Source: Mantis religiosa (taxonomy: Eukaryota; Arthropoda; Insecta; Mantodea; Mantidae). Taken from it: a stretch of 64,000 nucleotides of DNA. A program made the translations under genes and the position numbers. The DNA lies in the NCBI GenBank assembly GCA_030765055.1, contig CM060952.1, positions 169,686,807-169,750,806 on the forward strand, read 5' to 3'. Positions 46,893 through 60,240 of this stretch are shown piece after piece (position 1 is the first letter of the stretch; every line of letters begins with the position of its first letter). The notes under the pieces were generated by a model. It was not told the origin of the DNA, did no database searches, and saw only the letters and a program-made list of their open reading frames with translations.

Positions 46893-47394
46893 TGTCACCC
46901 GAACGTCGAACTCCCGATAGAACCGGCCGGCAGTAGGACCAGACGGGAAGCTTTTAGGCCACGTCTACCCATTTGTCTCGTGTCGCTAACTGAAGGGATA
47001 ATTAGGAGAGCGGCACGAGCCCTGTACCGTCTCTTTCTCCTCCCACCAGACGTCTGGAAACCTCGGGACAATGGTGCGCGCCGCGAACCTTCCAGAAAAG
47101 GCGATCTTCCCTATATAAGGCCTGCAGTGGACGAGTCAGTTCTGTTCTTGGCGAGCAGCCGTGAAGAGCGCCGGGTGAGTGGACGGACTGGAAGACGGTG
47201 TACGTGTATCAGAGGAGTTGTACGTAACTATGAGCGTGCAATGGACCTGACACAGATGAACTGGTGAATTGTAATTGTGTGCGCTAAGTAATTCTATGTA
47301 ATCGGCAAGTGTTTCAACTGTAATTCGGTGGAAATAAAGAACATTTTGAGTTTGTGCAATTGGACTTTTAATTTCACGAACCCACAAAGTCCCA
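46893..47394 (+). repeat. Solo LTR, plus orientation
   Basis: It starts TGTCACCC and ends AAAGTCCCA, aligned with the minus-strand LTR at 34587-35068. A perfect three-box heat shock element pattern, GAA-cc-TTC-ca-GAA, lies at 47085-47097, just upstream of TATATAA (47112-47118). TCAGTT at 47136-47141 is a good initiator, and AATAAA at 47333-47338 marks the polyadenylation site near the end. The flanking four bases do not match, so the TSD has decayed or the ends are off by a few bases. There is no internal coding region. The plus and minus frames across it are LTR shadows. Confidence 0.78.
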
Positions 47395-48183
47395 ATATAT
47401 GAAACAAACATACAAACATTCACTATAACTCAAGAAACAATAGTAACAAAGAACATTACAGAAAAGAAATAAAAAGCTACGTATTATATGAAACATTAAA
47501 TACATATTAATTTTTAACCAGTTCATTTAATCAAACCAGCTATAAATGTGTGACACTTTATCAGCCTTCAGTAAATTTTCTGCAACTTTCCTTTTAAAAC
47601 CTTTTATGTTCCTGCAGCCCTTCAGTTCCAGTGGCAGCGCATTATATAAGTTGGTAACGTGTGAGGTTAAGCTGTTCAGGCCATAAGTACAAGTGTTATT
47701 TATATTGATAATGTTTTCTCAGAGAGGAGAGCTTACCTAAGTTTGGGAAGAAAAATAAATCCCCTTTTCCTATGCGAAATCACAATAAAAGTCGATAAGA
47801 ATATACAGATATTTTTATTATTGTTGAAAATAATAACATAGTGTACATAAGTACACATCAGTTCTACAGCAACTTCTTCGACGTTAAAATGAACGTTGAT
47901 TTAAAACACAGAGTCGTGAAAGTTCTGCATTTCCTGTTTAATGTAACTGGTTCTGCACGCATCATAACAGGAGCAGGTTTGGAGTATACATTTATAGAGG
48001 TTACAGTATATATGTGATTAGCAGGTTTTATACAATTTGCGGTTCTGCATCATGAATGCTTTCACGTTAAAATGTAGACAATATAATTGTCATATATCCA
48101 GTGCAAAACTTGATGCAGTGTGTTGGCTTTATGGCCACTAACCGCATTATTGCTGAACTGTTCGATCTGGACTCCGACCGCCA

Positions 48184-48220
<37 letters not shown>

Positions 48221-49010
48221 GAGTAACATGCATTGTTTACTCCAGGGCATAGACCTGACCCACTGACGTCTGTCGGTCAAGGACATGACACAGCAGCTGT
48301 TTTCACCCCTTACGAACACTCCTTGAAATTTGGCACTCGTAGTGGAAGTAATGTTGGTATACATTTTCGTTAAAAAGCAATAACTGATAATGTATATTAC
48401 AGTTTTAAATTGCTAAAGAAATTTATATAAATATAGCTTATAATTTGTGACGGCTATATCGTTCAGTCTATGATGACACTCCTAAAAATTAAAATGTATA
48501 ATTGTCATTGATTTCACGTAGTACTTATGAAGTTATTAAATTAATTTCCGCAGAACTTTCATTAATTTGGCGAAGATGTGAAGATGCTTTCCAGGGTGGT
48601 TACAGTCATTGAAGTTTGCAACATATTTCTCAGGTTTATGAGATATCTTTCGGGTATATTGCATTTCAAATACAAATAAGAGGAACATTAAGAGTACTTC
48701 AACTCTATACTTGGTTCTGAACGAGAAAAAGGTTCTTCATAACTTCAGGGAACTCTGCGTTTGCATTTCTTCGAAATAAAAATCCAAGTTCATCGATTAA
48801 TATTATTTAAATTATGTCAACTAAAATTTTATTGCCTAAATTGGGCAAAGCTTTTGTAAAAACTGAAAGTTCATGTTTTGTGTTGTAGTTAATGACCTTT
48901 CTTCCTAAATTTCAAGTTTATTTTTCTCCAATAAAACCTTTACTTTTACTAAGACTTGCTGAAAATAAACGAAATAATCTAGTTAGGTGAACCTGTATTG
49001 TTGTTGTTTT
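47395..49010. other. Gap with long poly-T
   Basis: A run of about 31 T lies at 48189-48219. No element body could be recognised beside it. Otherwise AT-rich. Confidence 0.45.
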
Positions 49011-49170
49011 GTAATTTACGTCCTCCAACGTTGTCATATCAAACGATGAATAGAATGGGTGAAATGATGCTCAAATGAACCCAGGTTCCATAGTAAAGGT
49101 AACTCACCCTGACCGAGATTCGAACTCGAGACCTCTTGAACGTGAGACAGACACGCTAGCCTGCTCATTG
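49011..49170 (-). repeat. SINE-1, internally deleted
   Basis: A minus-strand copy with the GTAATTTACGTCCTCCAACG tail region, then the GGTTCCATAG block. It jumps to GGTAACTCACCCTGACCGAG, with about 60 bp of body missing and the 5' end of the head lost. No TSD is visible. Confidence 0.8.
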
Positions 49171-52100
49171 AATTTCATTATAGCCTAACAGCAAAAGCCT
49201 TATTTTATACTTAGATGCTAAAAGATATTTTGGGTTCTCCATTACAATCACTTTATATCATTTATATTGTCAACAATGAACTCCATGGGAAATCTGTTCC
49301 AACAAAATATCACTAAACCTAATTATTAGGAGGATTTTAAATTATTAAAACCTGAAATTCAAGTATATTTCACGGAAATAGGGGGCTGTTTATATTTTCA
49401 TTCACCTTCAAAGAACACCGAATCAAAAAGTTGGAATATATACTAAAAAAAATAAGACTAGGAGGGCATTATAAAGTGAAAAAAAAAAGTTAGGAGAAAA
49501 TTTAATTTTACAATTTTAACCCCGCATCTCAATATTTATGTATCCAAAAAGGACGCAGCCCGATTTTGATTCAACAGTGTTTGACGTATTAAAAATATCT
49601 TAAAAAGCAATTTCTTTTCGAAATCGTTTGGATAATTCAATATAGTGTGCACTTAAAATGCATATGTGTGATTCTTAATATTTTGGTTTGTCTTTGGTAT
49701 CCACCCTGTAAAATACATGCCATTTTTGTTTCATTTCCTCTTCGGTTGTATAGTTTTGCTTACGTGTATAGTTTTGATACGTGTTTTGAAAGATAATGTG
49801 ATGAACGATTACACAACCAATGTTTATTCAGAACTATCGTTGTAATAAATAACAGGTTATTATTTTGATAGAGCTGTGCTTTGTCTTGTTTTCAGGAATC
49901 AATCATTAAGCTGTTTACGACAACTTCATTTACACTAACATGGGATTTAACATCATATTTGTCACCGTCAGTAGAGGAATAAATTTGCATCGTAAACGGG
50001 CCGCACAGGTTCCAAACTTGAATCGTGTCCCCTCTACGGTGTTCGGTGATTTTTCTCACACTTTTATGTAGGGTAGAAGGAACAGGTTTTTGTTAAAGAG
50101 ACAAGTCAACTTTCTTGCCATCCTTTACTTTGACTTCGCCGATGTATCGATCTACATAGTCAATAACATTTACTCTCTGTGCGAGGAGGGTATTGTAGTG
50201 CCCATGATATTGCGACCTCAAGTAATTAACATATATCACTCTGAATTATAGGACAGCAGTATATCTTGTATACAGGGCCAAAGAGAACACACAAAACGTT
50301 CAGGAGCCTTGCGTTAGTTAAGCTAGAAGAGCGGAGATTTCATTGAGTGTTCAGAAAGAGCTCTAAATGGACATTTGGTTATGAACATTATAATTACTAT
50401 AATAAAATTACAACACAGTTTTAAGCTATTAATCAATTCCGCAATATCATACATCTATTAAAAATAATATCTTTCCAAGAATTCCCTTTAGTAGTAACGA
50501 TCAAACCTAAAATAAAAATAAATAAAACGAACTTTCAAAGATAAAAGTCTTAGCATGACAATCACGGAGAAGAACTTGTTACGTCTTTTCTAAATACACA
50601 CAAGTCTTTATGGAAGTGCATCTACCAAATCCGTCTGACATGTTGGAAGTATGCGGTGCTTGCGCTTGGCATGCTCGTTCACCCTAATGCACCTGGAATA
50701 ACGCTCACTGGTCACACCGAGTGCTCGCGTATTATTATGAGATCAACAGTTTCGCATACATGAATTAATAAAGTTCCTTGAACATGATAAAACCCTCTTT
50801 TAATTCCAGAGCTTACAATAAAGGTTATCAAATATTTGTCAATATTTGACAAGATTAAAAAGACTTGACCATGTCAGAAATGTGTACTTACCTGTATGTC
50901 CCTTTCCTAAAGCGATTCCTTTAAGAACACGTGGAAAGTTTATCAAGTGCCAATTTACTATTAGCGTCACGGTAAAACAATTTGATAAATATTGCGGTTT
51001 TAGTGATTTATACCAAATTTCATGTTAAAACTCATGAAGTCAGATAACCATTAAGTAATATAACATGCACTGGCAAGTTAACTACAGTGCATAATAGTAC
51101 GTAGTAGATTTACGACACGTAAGAGAACTTAGAGCAAATTTAAGCGGCCTTTCACACCCGGTATAGAATGGAACGCTGAGAACCAATTAGTTATAAAAAC
51201 GTTCATAAAAATTAATCTATTGTCGTATTCTTAGGAAATCTGACAATTACTTCGTAAGACCTTCATATTGTGGTATTTTGTAGAGTCCATTACACATTAC
51301 CAACTTTCGTGTAAACTAACCAGATGCATAACTATTGCCCTGCTCGGGTAACAATTTTTGTCTGCCTTTCGTTAACAATCATGTTGCAAATTACGTGACG
51401 AATTGTAAATATTTGCATTTCATTTGCTAAATCCATTAAATCTTTGACGTTTAGAAAGCATGTCCTTATTCTTTCCTGACTTCCGGATTATTCGAAATAT
51501 ATTGACCAGAAAATTTGTGAACCGTAACAATTCTTGGAAAGTAGAATTTGACCAAAAGTTGCTCGTGTACAAGGAGCTTAAGCAGCTACAGCATTAGTAA
51601 CATATAGTAGATATTTCGTGGTACAGTACTACAGTGATTTACATCTTTATTTGTCTTAGAATAAGCGATGGACCACTTCGATCTCAGTGATAAACCCTAG
51701 AAAGAAACGGATATGGTAAAGGAACTGCAGAATACATTAAGGCTGCAGGATCAGACAGCGCAGACGATGGAGAAGTGCAAGATATTTAGCAATTCTAAGG
51801 CACCCGAAGGGCGCTTGGCAACGCCAAGACACTGAAGAGTGGTTCAGAGGTGCACATTTTGGAGGAATCGGAGGAAGCCCGTCCTAGCTGTGGGGCTCAG
51901 ATGGCTGCCATCTGATAAGATGTAGTTCCAGTTCTCAAGACGGGGCTATCTCTCTTCCTCGGAGTAACCTCTAACGTGAAAGACAAAGATGAAATGTGGG
52001 AGGAAGCATATCCCAATAGAACACGTATCCCCACATTCGCCTGTCGAAAAGGAAAAAATAGGGGAAAAATCCATGGTCAGAGTGAGCTGCCAAGAAGAAT

Positions 52101-52984
52101 TTATCCGGCATCTCCCTAATATGAACCTCAAGCGACATCGCAGAACATTTGATCTGGTTTCTTCTTATACTGAAAACCAAACTTTCATTTTCCGTGGTGG
52201 ACAATTTCTCAAGTTTATGCAAAAATATCAGTTTTGTATAAGAGAGAGAAATATAAATGATAATTGCAGAGAAAACCGTGCGAATGTAACATATTTCTTA
52301 TAAACTCTAAACAAGTACCTTTTGAAGTCGCTGTCATAGCCGCAGCCAGACAAGCCATCCCCACAACCGACCCTTTGAGTTACTAGTCACAGAGGTGGAC
52401 GCGTTTAGTTGTAGAATAGCTGATAAATAGCACTACTAATGAGACAGAGAGCACGTTTGGGTAATAACAATGGAAGCAACATGTGAAAGGGGTACTCATA
52501 CTCGGGCAGCAGGTCTGGCATGCCACAAGTTTCCATGTTGACCACAACAAGGCAGAGAACCTGCAATACGCCAGATGGTTTGCGTCGTGGAGGTGATACA
52601 AACAAGTTCCCCTTGTGAAGGCACGGAGGAAACGGTACTGTGAACGTTACACCTTATCTGGTATTAATTTGTAAAGTGAATTTTATGGCTAGCAGTGCCC
52701 GGTTCCCCCATACAAGACGCCATATGTTATGGCAAGCTAGGTGGAGAGAAGCTTGATGGGCTATATACGATTATTACAACGCAGAAGGACGGCCCACAAC
52801 TTTGTTGCCTTCTGTAATGGTTAGAGAGGGGAGTTGTTGGGAAATTGGCTTTCTTAAGCGGTATTTTAAGGCTGGTTTGTGACACCAAACTGCGAGTGCT
52901 ATGTGCGAAATAAGTTAAAATGAGCGTAGGAAAATAAAACAAGAGAAAGCATGCGTCTAGGTAATGGAAGGTATTTGGAGCAAC
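49171..52984. other. AT-rich gap, no gene seen
   Basis: A stretch at about 51720-52310 is GC-balanced and holds a 104-codon plus frame without recognisable domains, interrupted upstream. It might be an old gag-like or host fragment. The rest is featureless. Confidence 0.3.
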
Positions 52985-52995
52985 TATTGTTATTA

Positions 52996-53092
<97 letters not shown>

Positions 53093-53093
53093 T
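52985..53093. repeat. Compound (TTA)n(TCA)n microsatellite
   Basis: About 16 TTA units are followed directly by about 20 TCA units. The 146-codon minus frame over it (long Met and Ile runs) is an artefact of the repeat. Confidence 0.95.
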
Positions 53094-54199
53094 TCTTTAT
53101 TTCGAAATAAGTAATAAAATCGTGTACGTATACTTAAATTGAAATAGCTGAGCTGGATAGTATACATAGAAATTCACTTTAAAAGCAAAATTATGATATT
53201 TCTCATTACTTAAGCGGAACCACTTTTGAGAATTAAAGCAATTTAAAATTAAAAATGCTACATGGGACACCAGCTGCTTCAGTAAAATCCAATTCAGTAT
53301 TTTGATAATCACAACCTCTGTACCCATCCTCAGACAATTATACTAACGGATTTTTCGCTTCCAAAATGAGATTATATATAATGTTATGTATAAAAATTAT
53401 AAATGTGCAAAATAACATAACAGTTAAAATAGTAGAATTTTTTATTATCATAAACAGGAGGAAGATAGTGCATCCTGGGATATTAGTATGTTGAAATTGT
53501 GGCACTGAGGGAACTTAATTTTACACAGCCCTGTAATGTATTCCTAAACTAAGTCTTAAAACTTCTCAGAATAACAAAATGACTAAGCCTAGAAATTGAT
53601 TTACTTTCGCCTATTTTTGCGTTTTCTTCCAAATAAATTGTTTTTCAATATAAACCTCTCTTGAAAAACATTTATACATATAGTTTGGGTTCTATATAAA
53701 TGTTTCTGTTGAAAAAAAATACTGCAATTTATGCATATCTTTATAAATCGTCGCTATAATGCATATTGGATGGTGTGAGTGATGGTTTCAAAAGTGTGTG
53801 GTAGTATAAAATAAAATAGATAATATCCATAGCATTTCTTAGAGGTTAAGGCATTGTTTCTTTGTTCTGAAGGGAGGTAGGCAACAAACGCTAGGCACCA
53901 CATTGCCGTTTTCCACGAGGATTTAGTGACTGGGGGTCTACAGTATTTCTGTAAATTGCTGAGTTACTACACTTGGGGTTATCAAGGCAGACGCGCTTTG
54001 TGGACAGTAGATGCCAAGTCTTAAGTGAGAGAAGAGAGATATATACATAAATAATAAAAAGAAAACCTGCCTTCTGCCAGCAGTGGAGCTGATATTTAGT
54101 GCCTTATGAAGTATTTGTGTAGGGGAACAAGTTTTGTACCATAATGCCCGCACCACATGCTAAGAAGTGCTTCGTCGTTTTCGACGGAATATACACCAC
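53094..54199. other. AT-rich gap, no gene seen
   Basis: Nothing recognisable. Confidence 0.4.
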
Positions 54200-54370
54200 T
54201 ATTGCCCGATTTCACCAACAGATGTTAAGACTTAACACGGGTTTAACAATAGTTATAACAGAAATTGCATTTCACCAACAAGTTTTAGCTTAACACTCGT
54301 GTTAAATCTCTTGCTAAACTAACAAGTCAAATTTCTGATGTTACGTCCTTAACAATTGTAAATAGTTAAG

Positions 54371-54540
54371 ATGGCGGGCGTGAACGCAGCTGTTGTCGAT
54401 TTGCTATATTTAAGACAGTCTAAATGGCATTTGTAATAGAGTACGGCGTATAAGGAGAAATTATTTTGAGGAGCTATCAGAAGAAAATTTTCTACAGAGG
54501 TATAGACTGTCGAAACAAGTTGCTATGAGTTAGTGCGGAA
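54371..54540 (+). pseudogene. Harbinger transposase N-terminal remnant
   Basis: ATG at 54371 (AAGATGG context) opens MAGVNAAVVDLLYLRQSKW. After a frameshift comes NRVRRIRRNYFEELSEEN, then FLQRYRLSKQVAMS. The FEEL-EE-FLQR-RLSK pattern is the N-terminal block of PIF/Harbinger transposases (HARBI1 group). The catalytic part is absent. Confidence 0.65.
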
Positions 54541-54749
54541 GTACAAGAGAGGTTAGAACATGCATCGTAAGGAATATGCCGATCTCGCCTTTGCTTCAAG
54601 TACTAATAACTTTGCGAAATTTATAATTCACTGAATTATATTTATAATACACTGTCCACCTTCCGTCTTGAAAAGTTCAAGTCACTCGTCACTTGTACTT
54701 CGCACCTCATTTTAAATGTACGTATTATTGAAGATAGTGTTTCATGTTT

Positions 54750-54947
54750 CTGATAATGACACATGCATTTGAATTAAATTCGTGTCCAATTATTTCCCAC
54801 GTGACATCTCTCTCTCTTTTACATTCACCGCATCCGTCCTCCTATTTTCCACGATAATATTTCGTCACCAATTCAATTAACAGTTCTTTCTCCATCGATG
54901 AGAAATTTGTTTCAGGGCTTTTGTTTACAGTTTTGTTTATCCGCCAT
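54750..54947 (-). pseudogene. Harbinger Myb/SANT-like protein remnant
   Basis: The minus strand from ATG at 54947 (GATGGCGGATAAAC) reads, with a frame change, NFSSMEKELLIELVTKYYRG and then TWEIIGHEFNSNA. The FS-EK-LLIELV-KY ... W--I---FNS pattern is the Myb/SANT-like DNA-binding domain carried by the accessory ORF of PIF/Harbinger elements. A stop after about 35 codons disables it. It faces the transposase remnant. Confidence 0.6.
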
Positions 54948-55617
54948 CTTTTAGCTGTGTGCAGACGAAAATGAAAACAAAAGCACATCGCAGTACGTCC
55001 GGAAAATAATACGACTCGTCCATAGCCTTCTATAGCTGTATTATTTACAAGTGTTTTGGCGTTAACACGTGTTTAACATTTTCAGAAAATAGGTTGGTGA
55101 AATGAAGAAATTTAACATATTTGTTAGCGCGGTTACAATGTTACGTTAAATTTGTTAACGTCGATTTTTTAACATCTGTTGGTGAAATCGGCATATGTCT
55201 ACTAAAAGGTGATTACTTTCGAACGATACTTTGAAGACCACGTGGGTCTTTGAGGAATGACTCTTGAACTAACCAACCACGCTTTTGGTTGAGGGTACGT
55301 GTAATGAATCACCGATACACTTGTTGGAACCGATGTGACTTATGTGACATGCTAAAAAAATTTCCACTTTGAAAACGCTAAGTGTCAATTTGCCAGTCCA
55401 TGTAGCATTTAAATAAGGGTTAATACAACAAAATAAGAGACAATATAAGTTTACACATATTTCCCTATTTTTCTTATAGTTTATCATGACTGTAAGTTAA
55501 GAATTTCCATTCACCATAGATTTATCCGTTTAAATATTTTTTGTGACACATTACCTTAATTTTGCTGTATAGAAATTCTAGTATTTTGTATGTTGCACAT
55601 GTACTAATATCTCACAG

Positions 55618-55852
55618 CCCGCCTCGGTAGCTTAGATGGTAGCGTGTCTGCCCACGTTCAAGAGGTCCCGAGTTCGAATCTCGGTTACGGTGAGTTACCT
55701 GGATAAGGTTTTTCCGGGGTTTTTCCTTATCCTGATATACGAATGTCAGATAACTCTAAGCTCCACGGACCCCGGAGCATAATTTCACCTATTTCATTCA
55801 TCGTCCGATATTACTTCCCTTTGGATGACGTTTATTACAACAAAAAAACCTC
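55618..55852 (+). repeat. SINE-1, full length with perfect TSD
   Basis: Plus-strand head CCCGCCTCGGTAGCTTAGAT, box B GAGTTCGAATCTC, body and a short A-rich end. The TSD ATATCTCACAG is perfect over 11 bp (55607-55617 and 55853-55863). One base is missing in the anticodon stem and the tail is interrupted, so it is not young. Confidence 0.92.
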
Positions 55853-55863
55853 ATATCTCACAG

Positions 55864-58800
55864 AATTTAAAGAAATAAGTATATTGTTAAGTTCTAGACT
55901 TATAAAACATTTTTAAAATGTTTAAAATTATCAACCTAGGCAAAATTTGTTAAAGAATGTGGGGTGCTGATGCCAAGTTTCAAAGAAAATATCACCCAAA
56001 ACTTGAAGACAACCAGCTTCGCATGAGGAAGTTGGAACCAAACATTTTACTAAAGATCTCGACGGAACTTCCTTCGAGATCTTCATATAGTTACTCTCTC
56101 AGGTGCATCGTTTCGTTACACTAATTAAACTGAGTTCGATTAAGGCAAATTGCATAACGGCAGAGACATCTAGAAAACTTCTTTAGGATTTGTAGAGTAA
56201 TCAAAAAACAAATGCGAAGCCTTTTCACTAGTGCTCTTGTCTGTAAATCGAGCTTTTTCCCTTCAGCTTGAAAAAAAAAAAAAACAATTACTTAGGTGTC
56301 AAGGTTGTTGCAGCAGTATTCCTATCAGCTGATCAACCGGTTGTGGAAATGCAAAACAGTGGTGACAATCGAGCCCTGAAGGTTGAATACCTACAGTTTA
56401 TATTACGCGTCCTCTGTGTCCTGGCTGGAGATAAGGAATGTCTATCCGAAATTATAATTACTATTTCAGACTGCATTCCTCACCTTCCATTGAGAAGGTT
56501 TGGCATCTCTGACATTCCCAAGTATCAGCATAGATAATTTAATTAAAGCAGGATTCTGAGCATTGTAAAATTCAAGTATCTCTAAGCTGTTAACTTTCAG
56601 GCTGAAACGGGAACTCGTTGCTAAAAATCTTGGTGGCATACTCATTTATATATGTAAGACAATTGGTTTATCTGCTGAAATTTAGCCTTGGTCTGCTAAA
56701 ATTAATGGAAAATTAATGACTGTGTATTACTACCCATTGTTCTGTCTTTCCTCAGTTAATTACCACTTAATTTTTACATTATGTTGATATTGATTACTCT
56801 TTCCTCCATAAATATTATGTTTAAACATGATTTCCTATTCGTTTTAAAAAACTCTGTGATTAATTGCTTTCATAAAGATTTTATTTCCTAGATAAAACAA
56901 CATGTGCTGTAGATTTATTAAACATCCCTTTCTGGCCTTTTAGCTTTCACACCAGTTTTATGTCCTTTTTTTTTTTTCGTCGTCAATTTTCCCAAATATT
57001 ATTCAAATCATTACATTTTAAGATACTTATATCACTTATTCTTCGTCTTTTCTTTAGGGAGAGTTCTATTCACACAAAAGGTTACTTTTTCTACGTTACA
57101 TTACTTGATAACTTTTTGATAGAAATACAGTACCATTCTCTTATTAAACACCATGGTTTGGCCACAGTATTATATGGAAAATACAGCACAAATACTGACG
57201 TTTCTTTAAGCTAAAGCACCCAGGCTGTTTACAGATGCCATAGGGCAGTTCAACGTAGTAAATATCAAAGGTGTAATAATGTATATTTTTAAAATGGCTA
57301 ATGATACAAAAAGTTCATCTGACTTGTTTCAATGTCTGTACATTTGGGATGTTTATGCATCCCTTTTAGGTTTTTTTAGTTATCCGGAAGACCTAACAGG
57401 ATATTCACACAAACAATTCAAGATATGTATTAAACATACAGCTGTTAAATATATAATATGTTACTCGTAATCAACGTCATTAAGAGCCATTTTTGAGAAA
57501 ATGAAAAATACTGGAACTGTTTTCATGTAAACATTTGTAGCTTTGGTTTTGGGACGTTATACTTATAATCTACGTCTATGCATATGAAGAGTGTTGAGTG
57601 ATTGACTAAATATCAAATACGAAATTCATGCATATATGCGTACACGCACACCCACGACCTCCATTGTGTATTTCTATTAAACTTCATTATCGAGATTTCG
57701 TTAGGATAGGACCCATATATGATGAAGTTCGAAGTCAAACCATTCATTGAATGCGTACTAAAATCTTTCCGAAAAGAAAATTCGTACAATTTTGGAGAAT
57801 GGGTATGACAGAGGTGCAACTGGTGAAGGACGGGGCAACTGGAGTGGCAGAGGAGACCTGCCCAAACTAAGCAACAAATCTTACCTGCGGCAGTATCAGA
57901 GCCTGGAAGCATGAACTGTTTGTGTAACAGGCGAACAATCTGACTAGCTCATTGTGTGCTGACTGCCCCCTCCGCCGCCCCCTCCCCCCCTAAAAAAAAG
58001 ATGTTGGAAGGAGCATGTTTAACCCGTGTAACACCACTCCGATGATCCCGTTAGACACTGCTCACAGACTTGATTTTACTTGTCAATGGAGTGGAAGTGC
58101 AGTGATTTCTTTTCACTATTGCTTCAGGTGCAAAGCGTCTAGCGTCAACACTTGGCCAGCGCCGAGATGAGATAGGCCGTGAAGCTGTTTTACGTGACGC
58201 CGTTGTAAAATGCTTCATTACGCGGTCACCTTTGGATCAATTTCTTCCCTTCGCCGTGGAGAAAGAGGTGAAAACAGATGAAAATCGCAGGGCGTGTCTA
58301 CGGCTGCCGATAGGTGTTTGTTCTGTGAACGCCCTCTCTAACATGGATACCTGATCATTATGCGCTGATTATACGTCTTTTCTTCCCTACCCTTTGGATT
58401 ACCCACTAGGGGGATTCATTCGAGATAATTTAACGCCTTTTAAAAACTTGTCACGTTTTTCTGTAATATTTTACAGGTTGCAGAAAGAGTAAATCTTATA
58501 TACCCTTACCTAAACCTAAAATATGTTCCATTAAATGTGAAACGCCTGTTTTAAGATCATAAAATTACTAAGGGAGTAGATAAGGAAAAAGTTGGAGCCT
58601 TAAACGTTAAAGCTACATTCACTAGCTCTAAGCTCATGGCTGTTCCACTCAACAGCTGTCAGCATTGCTGGTTTCTTCATTTTATCTTAGTAGTATAAAA
58701 TCTTTCATTCCTGTATAACGTTTCCTGGTGTGTTACAGTCTCCTTCAGGAAAGTTAAAACAGTTTCTGTTGCATATTCGGCTTCTTGTGCAATTTCAGTG

Positions 58801-60240
58801 ATGTTGATATTTTAAGGATTGCAAAGCCGCGGTTCTGTAGATTTTTCTTCAGCTAATCAATGTCGGTGCAAATGAAATTTCTCAGTAGAGCAAAATTTGA
58901 GCATAGTATTGAAAATTTTATTCCAGTATATACCTGGTTAATAAAAAAAAAAGACGAAAACGCTTCAGTTAATGGATTAAATCAATTAAATGGATACGAT
59001 TGCTCAGAGAAGCGTGACACGAAATTATGGATGACTTAAATATATGAATAAGTCAATGTGGTAATGGTATAATATGATAAATAATGAATAAGGAATCGAT
59101 TAGAAAAGTAAGAAATAGAATCTATATAAATATTTAACACATATGAATTTGTGTAGAAGGCTAATTCAATGGAATGAAAATCAGTAGAATACCAGATATT
59201 TAGGTAGGGAATTGACATCTTGAATTTATCCAAAAAAAAAAAAAAAAAACCTCTTCGTAAACCATCGGTTCATGCTGCATATTTATTTGATGGGTTAAGT
59301 GTTTATTCAAAAAATGGAAGGAATTGAGGTTTGAGTAAGGGGGCTATCACGGGAAATGTGTACAAATAGGCATGTGGACCACTTGGGAGAAATTAAAAGG
59401 GAAGAATACGCGTATTTGGTCCACGTAAGTTAAAAAAAAATTGTTAAGATGATTGTTTAAGGGAGCAACGTCAGGTTTTCGAACACAAGATACAGCGCAC
59501 CGAAGGTACAATGCAGATACAGCTTCTGTAGTGACCAGAGTACAAAATTTCATCGGTAGCGATCAGACTGCGTCGATTTGTAGCAGAAACAAAATAAAAG
59601 TTTAATAGTTGTAGTAGACCACTTGCTGGGAATTATACTTTTCTTAAATCTTCGGTTACTATTAGGTCTAGGAAGTTGAAGACCGATAAATGGTCTAAGA
59701 AGAGCTTTAAAAATACCTAAAACTATCCCAAAAAGTTCTAAAGATTGGAAACGAGGACTAAAGAACTGCTACTTATAAGTTAATAAATTAATTTTCTATT
59801 TAATATTTCATGAATAAATTTCAAAGCACCACATTCAAGTGATATGCAACACATAGAGTGAGAAAAACTACACGAAAGAAATGCTTCCTCTTAGTCAATT
59901 CTGGTGAAAGAAATCTAGATAGATATCATATCATTAAATACTTGGTTTAACCACCCTCAGGTTAGAGGAATTCAACTTCAGAAAGCTTACAGTAGAAGGC
60001 GCTGCAGTATATCACAATAGTCATCACTTTCTTAGGGTAAAGGGATCGTCCTTTTTCTGTAAGCACGTTTCAAAAACATTGAAAAACTTCCCTCCACATC
60101 AACGAGTGTCATTGGTGCATACTTGCAACGAGTGAAATATTATGGAAAAAAATATCGGGATATTTAGAGAGGATTTAGAGTCTGTTTAGTTAACTCATGT
60201 GCACGTCGGCCGCTTCCTTTGACGAACCCTTATAATCGTT
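55864..60240. other. AT-rich gap, no gene seen
   Basis: A C-rich tract (CCCCCTCCGCCGCCCCC-like) lies at about 57961-57991, and GC-balanced patches at about 58030-58340. The 89-codon frame at 56268 begins in an A run and has no recognisable domain. No gene is called. Confidence 0.35.

Larger units (their letters stand above)
54203..55193. mobile_element. PIF/Harbinger DNA transposon, decayed
   Basis: Terminal inverted repeats start TGCCCGATTTCACCAACAGA at 54203 and the complement of TGCCGATTTCACCAACAGAT at 55193 (one-base indel). Further ATTTCACCAAC copies lie just inside each end. The flanks show TAT on both sides (54200-54202, 55194-55196), matching the 3-bp TSD of this superfamily. Inside are two convergent coding remnants, a transposase start and a Myb-like start. 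At 991 bp it is far shorter than an intact element and could move only with help from another copy. Confidence 0.8.

Noticed and set aside
51989..52303. 104-codon plus-strand frame
   Set aside because: No recognisable domain, and adjacent sequence is interrupted in all frames. A gag-like origin could not be supported.
52727..53167. 146-codon minus-strand frame
   Set aside because: Most of it is Met and Ile runs read from the (TCA)n(TTA)n microsatellite.
56268..56537. 89-codon plus-strand frame
   Set aside because: Begins in an A run, and the residues after it match no family I know.
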